DNA from: Prorocentrum cordatum
Taxonomy: Eukaryota > Sar > Dinophyceae > Prorocentrales > Prorocentraceae
DNA: 64,000 nucleotides
Direction of reading: 5' to 3'
Assembly: GCA_963575745.1 (NCBI GenBank)
Contig: CAUYUJ010019922.1
Location: 30,113 to 94,112, forward strand
A program made the translations under genes and the position numbers. The notes beneath the pieces are model-generated. The model had not been told where the DNA came from. It made no database searches and worked only from the letters and a program-made list of their open reading frames with translations. Below, in pieces: positions 54,166 through 64,000 of this stretch (position 1 is the first letter of the stretch; each line of letters opens with the position of its first letter).

Positions 54166-54804
54166 TGTGGCTTTGCTGATGTCCACCGCTGGGCCGGCCT
54201 TGCTGGCCAACTAATTTGTTCTCCGAGGACAGGAAGCCCTTGTCCAGTCTCCGCGCTTGCGTTCATCAGCTTCGCCACCCCGCCCAAGAAAACATAAGCG
54301 GGGCATTTGCATGCTTGTTGTTTTTGCAGCATTTGGGCTTGGATTGGCAGGGGGCGTGATTGGGCCAGTTGCCCAGTTGCGGAAGCGAAATTAAACCGAC
54401 CGAGGGCATTGAGTTGTTTGTTTTTTTGGTGGGGGTGGCGGGGCGGGGCAGGGGCTTCTTTCCAGGTGCTGTTCGTTTACTGAAAAGACACGGCGCAGGG
54501 GGCGACCATGGGCGAATATTTGGCCAGGTGCTTGCTTTTGTGGTGGTTTTCGTTTTGAATAAAGCAGCAGGGTCGCCAACTCCCATCGCCTTCTTTTCCT
54601 CCTCTCCGTCGCTCTCCTCTGGGCTCTCTCGCTCCTATGCTGGGGGTGGTGGCGGCGGTGGTGGTGTTGGCGGGGGGGGGGGGGGGGGCTGCGGAGTGTG
54701 AAGCTGTCGCCGCTTTCAAGGGCTGCTGGGGGGCCAGCGTCATGGAGTGCCAAGCAGATCCGAACTGGGCCTCGCCATCCCTGGGGGCCCTGCGAAGTGC
54801 GAAG

Positions 54805-56270
54805 CGGCCGCCCGACCGACCGACCGTGCCCCCCTTCTGCCCGACTGCCATGCCCCCCCGTGCCCCCCCTTCCTTTCCCCGCGTGGCCCCCTCTCCCCTC
54901 TGCTTATTCCGACCGACCGACCGTGCTTCCCTCCCCGCCCACTGCCCGCGCGCGGCTCCCTGCGCCCCCCCCCCTTCCCCGCGCGGCTCTCCTCTGCGTA
55001 GTCCGCCCCCCTCCTCTGCCTGATCGTGACCCGCCCCCCTGTGCCCGCCGATTTCTTTTCCCATGCGCCCCCCCTCTGCTCGGCCGTGGCCCCCCGCGCC
55101 CTCCCCCCCCTGCCCCCGTGCCGCCCATTCTTTTTTTCCGACCAGCCGACCATGCCCCCCCGCTGCTCGACAGCGGTCTCCCTTTCCCCCCCCTGCTCCC
55201 GTGCCGCCCATCCTGGTTATTCCGACCGGCCGTTCAGGTCCCCCCGCTGGTCGACCGCGGTCTCCCGTGTCCCCCCCTCCCCCCCTGCGCCCTCCCTCCT
55301 TCTGGTTGTTCCGACCGACCGATCGTGCCATCTCCCCTTGCGTGATCGTGGCCTCTCGCGCCCCAGCCCTTCCCTCCGTGGCCCCCGCCCTGTGTTTAAT
55401 CCAGCCGACATTCCGTGCCGGCCGACCGTGCGCTCCCCGCCCCCTGCCCGACGGTGGCTCCCCGCCCTCTCCCCTTCTCTTCATGCCCCTTCCCTCTGCT
55501 GATTCCGACCGACCGACCCTGCCCCTTCCCTGCTCGACCGTGGCCCACCGCGCCCTTCCTCTCTCCTTTCTCCCCCCCCGCCCCCCCCCGTTCTGCTTAT
55601 TCCGACCGACCGGCCATGCCCTCCCTTGTCCGACCGTGGCCCCCCGCGCCCTTTCAGTCTGACCTTGCCCCCCTCTCCCCCCCGTGCCCTCTTCCTGCTC
55701 ATTCCGACCGACCGCGCCCTCTCCCCTGCTTGATCGTGGCCCCCCGTGCTCCCCCTTTCCCCACCGACCGACCGTGCGCCGCCCCGGCCGTCCGTGGCCC
55801 CCCGTGCCCCCCCCCCTTCCCTCTGTGGCCCCCCTTTGCTTATCCCGACCGACCGACCGTGCTCTCCCCCCCCCTGCCTGGCCGCGCCGCCCCGCGCCTC
55901 TCCCCTTGCCCCCGGCTCCCCCCTTGTTATTCTGACCGACCAATTGTGCCTCCCCTCCATTGCCCGTCCGTGCATTCCCGTGCCCCCTCCCCCCCGTGCC
56001 CACCCTGTCAGCTTTTTCCGATTGGCGCTTGGCAGACCGTGCCCCCCCCTCCCCCGGTGCCCCGACCGTGCACTTCCATTCCTCCGGTGGCCTCCTTCCG
56101 ACCGGCCGACTGTGCCCCCCCCCCCCCCCCCTGCCCGACCGTTGCTCCCTGTGCTTCCCCGTTTCCGCTCCGTGCCCCCTTCGGTTTTCCCCCGACGACC
56201 CCCCCCGTGCCCGACCGTGCTCCCCCCCCGTGCCCCGTCCGTTTCTGTTCATTCGGACAGACCAGCCGCG
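54805..56270 (+). repeat. C-rich satellite, ~85-105-bp units, about 14 copies
   Basis: Each unit has TTATTCCGACCGACCGACCG, a CGTGGCCCCCCGCGCCC-like segment and a CCCC/CTCC tract (unit starts include 54,907, 55,220, 55,308, 55,502, 55,598 and 55,845). Long C runs keep all frames open on the opposite strand. Confidence 0.8.
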
Positions 56271-56818
56271 GCGCCGAATGACGCGACGGTTCGGATTAGC
56301 TCACAGTGGCGCAATGAGTCCCTCACCGAAGGCTCCTAAGAGCGAGCAATCTTCAAACGCCTTTTCGAACATTTATGGTGTTTGTCTCTCGGGGCCCTCT
56401 CGGAAGTTTTCCTTGGGGCCTCTTGGGGCGTCTTGGGGGCATCTTGGGCCTTATGGGCCATCTTGGGCGTCTTGGGCAGGTCGCTCGACGATTCGGTGCC
56501 TTTTTCCACCGTCCTGGGAAGTCTGCGAGGGCCCTCTTGGCCCGTCTGCGGGTCGTCGCGGCGCCCCAAAAGCCCGCGCGACGCGCCCCGTGCCCGCGCG
56601 AGCGCGCGCGGGGGCGCTTGGGAAACCAAGGGCCCGGGCCCTTGAGAACCTCGCAGCTCCCATGCCTCTCAGAGCTGCACGGGCCATGGGGCTCTCCACA
56701 ATGTGCTGAAGACGCGGTGGCGGATCTCGGCTACGCATGCCATCGCGCCCCCCTCTTGGGACCCAGCATTCCGCTCCATGAAGGGGGCCTGCGTTATCTT
56801 TCAGCCGTTGAAGCCTCG

Positions 56819-56998
56819 CAGACCTCTCCCGTCATATTTAGATCAGGTTGGCGCGTCTCCATCTCCTATTGTCCCGCATCCGTGATTGTATGGTCCTTGG
56901 CATGCGTGCCTCTGGTATCTAGCTTGGGGGTTGGGCCAGAATCATCAGTGAATCTTCTGCGCCAAGGTGACCCGTTGAGTCCTGGGGTGGGGGGGTAG
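56819..56998 (+). pseudogene. Reverse transcriptase motif relic
   Basis: The open frame ends LLRQGDPLSPGVGG*; RQGDPLSP (codons 56960-56983) is the highly conserved RT palm block usually seen as GvRQGDPLSPlLF in non-LTR elements. The frame stops five residues later and no FADD box follows, so this is a decayed fragment. Confidence 0.35.
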
Positions 56999-56999
56999 A

Positions 57000-59287
57000 T
57001 CCTATTGCTCTTTTAAAAAGGGGAATTCATATCTGTTCGTAACTGCGTAAACTCCACTGCTCGCGCAACCACCGCGCCCACCCGCCAGCCGCTGTGTAAA
57101 CCCATGCGGCTGCGATTGCGATGGCTCTCTGCGGCCGCGCTGGCGGGCGCATTCTCGCGCGCGCAACGGCCGGCTGGTTTGGCGCGGCCGGCGCGGCCGC
57201 GGTGGCGCTGACCGCTGGACACTTCCCAGCGGTTACCTCAGTGCGAGTCGGAGACTTGGGCGGGCGCGGCGTCGCGGCAACGTCAACGGCGGCAAACACG
57301 AGGATGATCATATCGATGCTTGTGACGCCGATGACAACGACGACGTGGAGGCCAGTGACGGCGCAGAGGCGGCTTGCTCACGCCGGCGACGATGACTGCG
57401 TCCTTGCGCGCGCGGCTGGCGCGCGAGAGTGGCCCGCGTGGTATAATTTGACGCGGATCGTACCCCGCCAAGCACGCGCGCAAGGGCGCTCGAATGATGT
57501 CGACCTGCGGCGCGGAGGCTCATTTTGCAGGATTTCGTGCAACTGTAGGAAAACTCATGGTTTTCTTGCTGATAACAGCGCTAGCCCCTCTCCCAAAGAA
57601 AGAAAGACAACGAACAACAGGGTTTTCAAAGTTTTTGGGTGTAGAACGACGTTTTGGTGGGGAGGGGGCTGGCGCTGCCAAATTATGCGTTCTTTTAGAA
57701 GTTTTCGGGCTTGTTTCGTGCTCGTGCGGCGCGCGCCGGGTAGCGCGCAGGGCGCCCGCCGGCCCTGGGCGCGCCGCTCGTCGCAGCTGCAGCAACCAGC
57801 CGCTCCGAGAGAGGATGTGAACGCCGCCGGGCGGTTGTCTCTCGCGCTCCATCGTGCCCTCGCATCTGTAGCATCTCACGCTGTCCTCCCCGCCCGACCT
57901 GGGCGGGCAGCGCGGGGCCTCGTGCGGGCAGTGAGGTGCGCGGAGGGGGTGGCTCAGTGGGCAGCGCGGAACCGCGACGCGGCAACGTGGCGGCCTGCTT
58001 GCCCCGCGCGAGTCGTTTTACACTGTGCCCCTTCGGGGGGGGGGCAAGCCGGCGCCCGCGCGCCCTCCCCCGGAGCGCGCCCCCCCCCCCCCCCGCCCTC
58101 TCCGGGAATGCGCCTCCCCGGGAGGGGGGGTGCAAACAGAGAGGGTTTTCCGCGCCCCTCGGGGGCGTCGCGCGTGGCTCCGGCGCCCGGTCAAGACAGC
58201 GCCGCCTGGGCGCAACTGGGGGCCGCTGGACACAGTCCCTGGAGCCCCCGGGGCCCGCCGGATACCACAACGGACTGGGCCGCGGTAACAGAAACAGGCG
58301 CCAGTTTCCTTTTCGGCGAATGCCCCCGCGGCAAAAACAGGGGGGGGGGTCGCAGCTGCGGGGGGGGGGGGGGGGGGCAGAGCAGCTCAGGGAGGAGACT
58401 ATGGGCGCAGTGCCGGGGGGACAAAGCGCAGTCAGAGCCATCCAGATGGGCGTGCAATCTCCCCCTGTCTTCCGAGCTAGCCGGGGTCGCTCCTCCCCGC
58501 CCGGGGCCGCCGCTGCTGGGGGCGCCGTCCACATGCTTCCGCCCTTCTTATCTCCACCTCAACCTTAGTGAGTCGACGCGCAGGAGCGCGCGCCGCCTGC
58601 CCGCGCCCCCCCTCGACGCGCCGGCAACGAAGCGGGCGGCCAGCGGGCAGGGTTTGGCACTGGCGGCCGCCGCCCGCGGGGGCGAGTTTCACGCCCCACC
58701 CAGCGCGGGGTAAACAAAGAATTGTTTTGGGGGCCGCTTTCGTGGTGTACGTTAATGGGTTTGAAGTTGTTTGGCTATTCGGTTTGTGTATTTCCAGTTC
58801 CTCATCTTCTCCGTCGCGCCTGGGTCTGTTTTGAAATCCGAATGAGAAGCGGCGCGGGGGGATTTACATTGTAATCTACGCAATAGGAATTCATTTGTAC
58901 ATCTCCCACAACGGGAAGTTCTTGCAAATGAAGGCCGGGCAAAGTTTGGGACCTCCGAAAGGAAAAAACTATAGCTAGCCAAACAGCATCGCCCCCCCTT
59001 ATATTTTTTCGGGGCCATGGCGCGGCGGAAAAAATGCACGAGACGACGGTTTCTTGTTTTTGAGTTGTGATATACACCATAGAAAGTTATGTGTAAATCG
59101 CCCACTTAAAAGACGTTCTGCTGAAAACCCGCTATGGTGATAATCTCACATAGAATCCGTGCGTGCGGATTTTCAATAAGATTGGAATACAAACAGAGAA
59201 CCATCACTCGCCCCATGTTTTTCCCAACCATCCTGTGGTGTTGGGTCCATGTTTTGAAGAGACGGTCCCCGCGTTCCTCCTTCTCCT
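57000..59287. other. Low-repeat stretch, no gene recognised
   Basis: Frame 57121-58713 is open for 530 codons. Its first part (MALCGRAGGRILARATAGWF) could look like a hydrophobic leader, but the opposite strand is open too and no domain is seen. Poly-C and poly-G runs at 58,080 and 58,360. 58,720-59,200 is less GC-rich and has no signal. Confidence 0.4.
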
Positions 59288-59358
59288 TCTTCTCCTCCTC
59301 CTCCTCCTCCTCCTCCTCCTCCTCCTCCTCCTCCTCCTCCTCCTCCTCCTCCTCCCTC
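59288..59358 (+). repeat. CTC microsatellite
   Basis: Pure CTC run ending at the start of reversed SatB. Upstream TGTGGTGTTGGGTCCATGTT then TTGAAGAGACGG recurs near 60,771 (TGTGGTGTTGGGTCTTCGTT) beside the second SatB array. Confidence 0.95.
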
Positions 59359-59359
59359 C

Positions 59360-60620
59360 TGCGTTCGCATGCCTCCCCACCACCCATTTCGGCACACCCC
59401 TCATACGTTTCGTGGCCCCATAGGCAGCTCCACCGAAGGCCCCAGTGGCTGCGTTCGCATGCCTCCCCACCACCCATTTCGGCACACCCCTCACACGTTT
59501 CGTGGCCCCATAGGGAGCTCCACCGAAAGGCCCCAGTGGCTGCGTTCGCATGCCTCCCCACCACCCATTTCGGCACACCCCTCACACGTTTCGTGGCCCC
59601 ATAGGGAGCTCCACCGAAGGCCCCAGTGGCTGCGTTCGCATGCCTCCCACCACCCATTTCGGCACACCCCCTCACACGTTTCGTGGCCCCATAGGGAGCT
59701 CCACCGAAGGCCCCAGTGGCAGCGTTCGCATGCCTCCCCACCACCAATTTCGGCACACCCCTCACACGTTTCGTGGCCCCATAGGGAGCTCCACCGAAGG
59801 CCCCAGTGGCTGCGTTCGCATGCCTCCCCACCACCCATTTCGGCACACCCCTCACACTCTTCGTGGCCCCATAGGGAGCTCCACCGAAGGCCCCAGTGGC
59901 AGGGTCGCATGCCTCCCCCACCACCCATTTCGGCACACCCCTCACACGTTTCGTGGCCCCATAAGGGAGCTCCACCGAAGGCCCCAGTGGCAGGGTTCGC
60001 ATGCCTCCCCACCACCCATTTCGGCACACCCCTCACACGTTTCGTGGCCCCATAGGGAGCTCCACCGAAGGCCCCAGTGGCTGCGTTCGCATGCCTCCCC
60101 ACCACCCATTTCGGCACACCCCTCACACGTTTCGTGGCCCCATAGGGAGCTCCACCGAAGGCCCCAGTGGCAGGGTTCGCATGCCTCCCCACCACCCATT
60201 TCGGCACACCCCTCACACGTTTCGTGGCCCCATAGGGAGCTCCACCGAAGGCCCCAGTGGCAGGGTTCGCATGCCTCCCCACCACCCATTTCGGCACACA
60301 CCTCACACGTTTCGTGGCCCCATAGGGAGCTCCACCGAAGGCCCCAGTGGCTCCCCACCACCCATTTCGGCACACCCCTCACACGTTTCGTGGTCCATAG
60401 GGAGCTCTACAAGTGGCCCCACGTGGCTGCGTTCGCATTGCCTCCCACCACCCATTTCGGCACACCTCTCACACGTTTCGTGGCCCCATAAGGAGCTCCA
60501 CCGAAGGCCCCAGTGGCAGGGTCCGCATGCCTCCCCACCACCCATTTCGGCACACCCTTCGCACGTTTCGTGGCCCCATAGGGAGCTCCACCGAAGGCCC
60601 CAGTGGCGCGGTGCCTATGA
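59360..60620 (-). repeat. SatB reversed, 90-bp units, about 14 copies
   Basis: Unit contains GCATGCCTCCCCACCACCCA, TTTCGGCACACCCCTCACAC, GTTTCGTGGCCCCATAGGGA and CCACCGAAGGCCCCAGTGG. Very homogeneous, with single-base indels at several units. Bounded on the left by a CTC microsatellite. Confidence 0.9.
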
Positions 60621-60884
60621 GAAGAGGGGCCTAGTTTGCGTGCCCCCTCCTTCGTCTCATATCCATGCGGTAGTCGCAGCTGCATATGGTTGGGTCCTGC
60701 GCCAGGCTAATTGTTTCCCCCGCCCTGGCCCCGCCAAACAACCAATGAGCTGTTTTGTTCCCGACCATCCTGTGGTGTTGGGTCTTCGTTTTGAAGAGAC
60801 GGCGCTCCGCGTTCCTTTCTCCTTCCTGCCCTCCTCCCCCCCCTTCCCCCTCCCCCCCCCTGCGTTTCATCCGCCCAGTGCAGC

Positions 60885-61725
60885 GCTAGGGAGCTCCTCC
60901 GAAGGCCCCAGTGGTTGGGTTCGCATGGCGGCCTCGGGCCATGTCGGTGCACCCCTTGCGAGGATCGCGGCCCCATGGGGAGATCCACCGAAGGCGCCAG
61001 CGGCAGGGTTCGCATGCCGGCCTCGAGCCATTTCGGCGCACCCCCCACGAGGATCGTGGCCCCATCGGGAGGTCCACCGAAGGCCCCAGTGGTTGGGTTC
61101 GCATGGCGGCCTCGGGCCATTTCGGTGCACCCCTCGCGAGGATCGTGGCCCCATGGGGAGCTCCACCGAGGGGGCCAGCGGCAGGGTTCGCATGGCGGCC
61201 TCGGGCCGTTTCCGCACACCCCTCACACGGATCGTGGCCACATAGGGGGCTCCACCGAAGGCGCCTGCGGCAGGGTTCGCATGGCGGCCTCGGGCCATTT
61301 CGGCACACCCCTCACGAGGATCGTGGCCCCATAGGGTTCTCCACCGAAGGCCCCCAGTTGCAGGGCTCGCATGGCGGCCTCGGGCCATTTCGGCGCACCC
61401 CTCACGAGGATCGTGGCCCCACAGGAGCTCCACCGATGGCGCCAGTGGCAGGGTTCGCATGGCGGCCTCGGGGCATTTCGGAACACCCCTCACGAGGATC
61501 GTGGCCCCATAGGGAGCTCCACCGAAGGCCCCCAGTTGCAGGGCTCGCATGGCGGCCTCGGGCCATTTCGGCGCACCTCTCACGAGGATCGTGGCTCCAT
61601 AGGTTCTCCACCGAAGGCCTCAGTGGCAGGGTTCGCACGGCGTCCTCGGGCCGTTTCGGCGCACCACTCGCGAGGATCGTGGCCACATAGGGGGCTCCAC
61701 CGAAGGCGCCGGTGGCAGGGTTCAA
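60885..61725 (-). repeat. SatB reversed, variant subfamily, about 9 copies
   Basis: Unit shares the GGAGCTCCACCGAAGGC core with the 59.4-kb array but has TTCGCATGGCGGCCTCGGGC and CACGAGGATCGTGGCCCC instead. Average period 89 bp. Separated from the other array by ~260 bp. Confidence 0.88.
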
Positions 61726-62139
61726 CGCACGAAACCGCACCCCCTGAGCATCTCCGACGCCGAGACGACCGACCCAGTAGCCCACCGCTAACCCCCCACC
61801 TCCGCCTGCCACAGCAGCCAGGCAGGCAACGGCGGCTGGCCGCCGAATTCTTCGGCCAACACGGCGCCGGCGGCGCGCGCGCGCTCCCGGCCGAGCGCGC
61901 CGCGCAGCTGGCGGGCCGTGGCGGCGCGCAGCGCCACGCTGACCGCTGGGCCAGCGCCCCCGCCGCGCCTCCCCGTCGCCGCCTCGTCGCTACCCGTCGC
62001 CTGGGCCTGCTTGTCGGTCCAGCGGCAACGTTGCCGCCGTCGCCGCCACGTCGACGCCGTCGCCGCCCCGTCGCTCAGTCGCCGCCTCGCACGCGCTGCG
62101 CCGCAATAGTATCCCTTTCGTGAAAATATTACGATCGGC

Positions 62140-62555
62140 AGGAGGAGGAAAAGGAAGAGGAGGAGGAGTCGGAGGAGGAGGAGGAGGCGGAGGAGGAGCA
62201 GGAGGAGGAGGAGGAGGGGGAGGAGGAGGAGGCGGAGGAGGAGGAGAGGAGGAGGAGAGGAGGAGGAGGAGGAGGAGAGAGGAGGAGGAGGAGGAGAAGA
62301 GGAGGAGGAGGAGGAGGAGGAGGAGTGAGGAGGAGGATGGAGGAGGAGGAGGAGGCGGAGGATGATCAGGAGAGGAGGAGGAGGAGGAGGAGGAGGAGGA
62401 GGAGGAGGAGGAGGAGGAGGAGCAGAGAAGGAAGTAGGAGGAGGAGGTGGCGGAGGAGGAGGAGGAGGAGAGAGGGAGGAGGAGGAGGAGGAGGAGGAGG
62501 CGGAGGAGGAGGAGGAGGACGAGGAGGAGGAGGAGCAGCAGCAGGAGGAATGAGG
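62140..62555 (+). repeat. GGA/GGC array
   Basis: GAGGAGGAGG with GCG, GGG and GTA interruptions over 410 bp. Confidence 0.95.
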
Positions 62556-62890
62556 AGGCGGAGGGTCCAGGGGGACGGCGAAAAGGAATGAGGAGAAGGA
62601 GTCGGTGCAGAAGGGGAGTGCCCGCCGGGAGGACAGCCGCCCTGCTGCCATGTGCCGCGGCCTGCGTGGCGGCGGCGGCGGCGATATGCCGCGCCGGCAC
62701 GGCAATGGCCATCCTTCCGGGGCTGGTCACGCGCGAGCCCGCGGGCCGGCCGGGCCGCGTCCTGTCCAGGATCGACTCGATGGCGCCGCCAGGCCTGCAG
62801 GGGCAGCGGGCGTGTGTTTTTCTGGTTGTCGTCGTCGACGTCGTCGGGCTGCGGAGGGTCCCTGAGGCCCTGGCGTCGAAGTTCTGTCCA

Positions 62891-63066
62891 GCGGCGGGCG
62901 AAGGGGGGACACGATAATGATATGGCCTTCTCAGAATGCGGCTGGACTTCTCAGAAGCCCTCGGACCTCTTCGCGGAAGGTTTAGGACACATTCCAGAAG
63001 GCCAGGGGACTTCCGAGCCTTCTGGGAAGGCCTTCTCCTTCTCACTTCCCCCCCTGGTTCGCCGCC
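62891..63066. mobile_element. M3 element, copy 4
   Basis: 176 bp. Left GCGGCGGGCGAAGGGGGGAC, right CTTCTCACTTCCCCCCCTGG then TTCGCCGCC. Interior has GGCCTTCTCAGAATG and TCTCAGAAGCCC. TCTGTC occurs just outside both ends, but offset, so no clean duplication. Confidence 0.6.
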
Positions 63067-63082
63067 AATCTGTCACCATGAC

Positions 63083-63215
63083 TGATTTTGCCTCGTTTCA
63101 GGCCCTGGGCCCCTCACGGATCGATCTGGCTTGAAAAGATGCCGCAGAAGGATTGCGCCGTGGGCTCTGGTTGAGTTGTTCGATGATGTGCTTTTTCCCC
63201 GACGTCGGATCTCCA
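63083..63215 (+). repeat. M14 dispersed repeat, copy 3
   Basis: GCCTCGTTTCAGGCCCTGGG, CACGGATCGATCTGGCTTGA, GATGTGCTTTTTCCCCGACG and TCGGATCTCC match copy 1. Confidence 0.55.
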
Positions 63216-63264
63216 AGCGGAGGCGTTGGCGCCTCACGGCCGGCAGAGCTTCAGGTTGGCGAGA

Positions 63265-63437
63265 GGGAGGAAGCGAGGGAGGGAATAGACATGAGGAAAA
63301 GGGTGAAGGAGGAAGGTGAAAAGGGAGACGGATGAGGGAGGAGGAGTGAGGAGAAAGAGGTGGAGGAAAAGGAGGAGGAGGAGGAGAAGGAGGAGGAGGA
63401 GTCATCATGGTCGGGGCGGAGTGGGACGATAATTATC

Positions 63438-63470
<33 letters not shown>

Positions 63471-64000
63471 GGGGGGGGGGAATTGGATGATGATGATGAT
63501 GACGATGGGGGTACCCCCCCCCCCCGATGACGATGCTGATGATGATGATGGTTAGATGATGATGATGATGTGATGATGCTGATTGATGCTGATGATGATG
63601 ATGATGTGATGATGATGTGATGATGATGAGAAGGAGGAGGATGAGGAGGAGGAGGAGGATGAGGAGGGACGAGGTGACGAGGCGGAGGAGGAGGAGCAGG
63701 AGGGGAGGAGGAGGAGGAGGAGGAGGAGGAGGATGAGGAGGAGGAGGAGGAGGAGGAGGAGGAGGACGAGGAGGAGGAGGAGGAGGAGGATGAGGAAGGA
63801 TGAGGGAATTATTCAACAATGGGGTTTTGTCGTCCGCGGTGTCGGCGGGCAAAGCTGCGGGGGGGTTCTTGTTACCTCTAGGGAGGCGCTTACACTGGTC
63901 AGAGAAACGCAGGAACAGGCTGAATAGGCGGACAACAAAGCTGAGGCGGAAAAGAAAGAGGAAGAGGAACAGGAGGAAGAGGAACAGGAGGAGAAGGAGG
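63265..64000 (+). repeat. GGA and GAT arrays to window end
   Basis: GGA (63,340-63,400), GAT (63,435-63,630, with a G10 and a C11 run), GGA (63,630-63,800), ~140 bp of unstructured sequence, then GAAGAGGAACAGGA repeats from 63,950. Confidence 0.9.

Noticed and set aside
54477-56252. 591-codon minus-strand Gly/Arg-rich frame
   Set aside because: Covers the C-rich satellite; every frame without T-rich codons stays open and no domain is present.
57121-58713. 530-codon GC-rich frame with a hydrophobic start
   Set aside because: The opposite strand is open over the same region, contains poly-C and poly-G runs, and shows no family.
59106-61690. 30-residue tandem repeat proteins on either strand
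   Set aside because: These follow from the 90-bp satellite unit; single-base indels between units shift the frame without consequence.

Overview
The window looks like nuclear DNA of a dinoflagellate. It is GC-rich and gene-poor, packed with microsatellites and small inverted-repeat elements, and carries a pentatricopeptide-repeat (PPR) array of the 'SYNSGISACANGEQWQRALPLLSEM' type typical of dinoflagellate genomes. It also holds a sequence at 11576-11598 that is a near-match to the 22-nt dinoflagellate spliced leader. Exon-like patches end almost every codon in G or C. My best guess is a Prorocentrum-like species; that is inference, not something the sequence proves.

Very little is convincingly coding. 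The clearest locus is a ~20-motif PPR array at about 49,990-52,336, in three reading blocks broken by an acidic GGA microsatellite, an in-frame TAG (CAG to TAG) and a net 5-bp deletion. An alpha/beta-hydrolase (thioesterase-like) exon fragment with a GWSLGA nucleophile elbow lies at 24,955-25,203. A short, very GC3-rich terminal exon candidate lies at 31,775-31,909. Retroelement relics lie downstream of the PPR array: a zinc-knuckle tail at 52.8-53.3 kb, an RNase H-like tail near 54.1 kb and a reverse-transcriptase motif RQGDPLSP near 56.97 kb. No tRNA, rRNA or CRISPR was recognised.

Most of the window is an ecosystem of small non-autonomous inverted-repeat elements, labelled locally M1 to M12. 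M1 is the best supported: 12 copies, mostly 150-170 bp, with terminal inverted repeats starting TTAAGTCGGGC and 8-bp target-site duplications readable in seven copies. A paralogous empty site for one copy is also in the window (34,658-34,665). M1 copies sit inside other repeats (M2, and the D3 dispersed repeat) and form a four-unit tandem array at 16,074-18,061. Other families (M2 to M10, M12) form long hairpins. Several unrelated dispersed repeats (D1 to D4, M14, M15) recur two to seven times. None has an internal coding region, so any transposase would act in trans.

Layout: 0-16 kb holds microsatellites with M1-M10 elements; 16-18 kb the M1 tandem array; 18.9-20.5 kb an ~89-bp satellite (SatA); 22-23.4 kb an 89-bp satellite (SatB); 24-26 kb the thioesterase fragment and duplicated segments; 27-30 kb tetra- and hexanucleotide arrays, the D3 repeats and an expanded M1; 30.6-38 kb foldback elements, degenerate SatB and trinucleotide arrays; 39-44 kb minisatellites and nested M1/M2; 46.8-49.7 kb a Thr/Ser-coding minisatellite; 50-52.3 kb the PPR array; 52.8-57 kb retroelement relics and a C-rich satellite; 59.4-61.7 kb SatB in the opposite orientation; 62-64 kb purine microsatellites.
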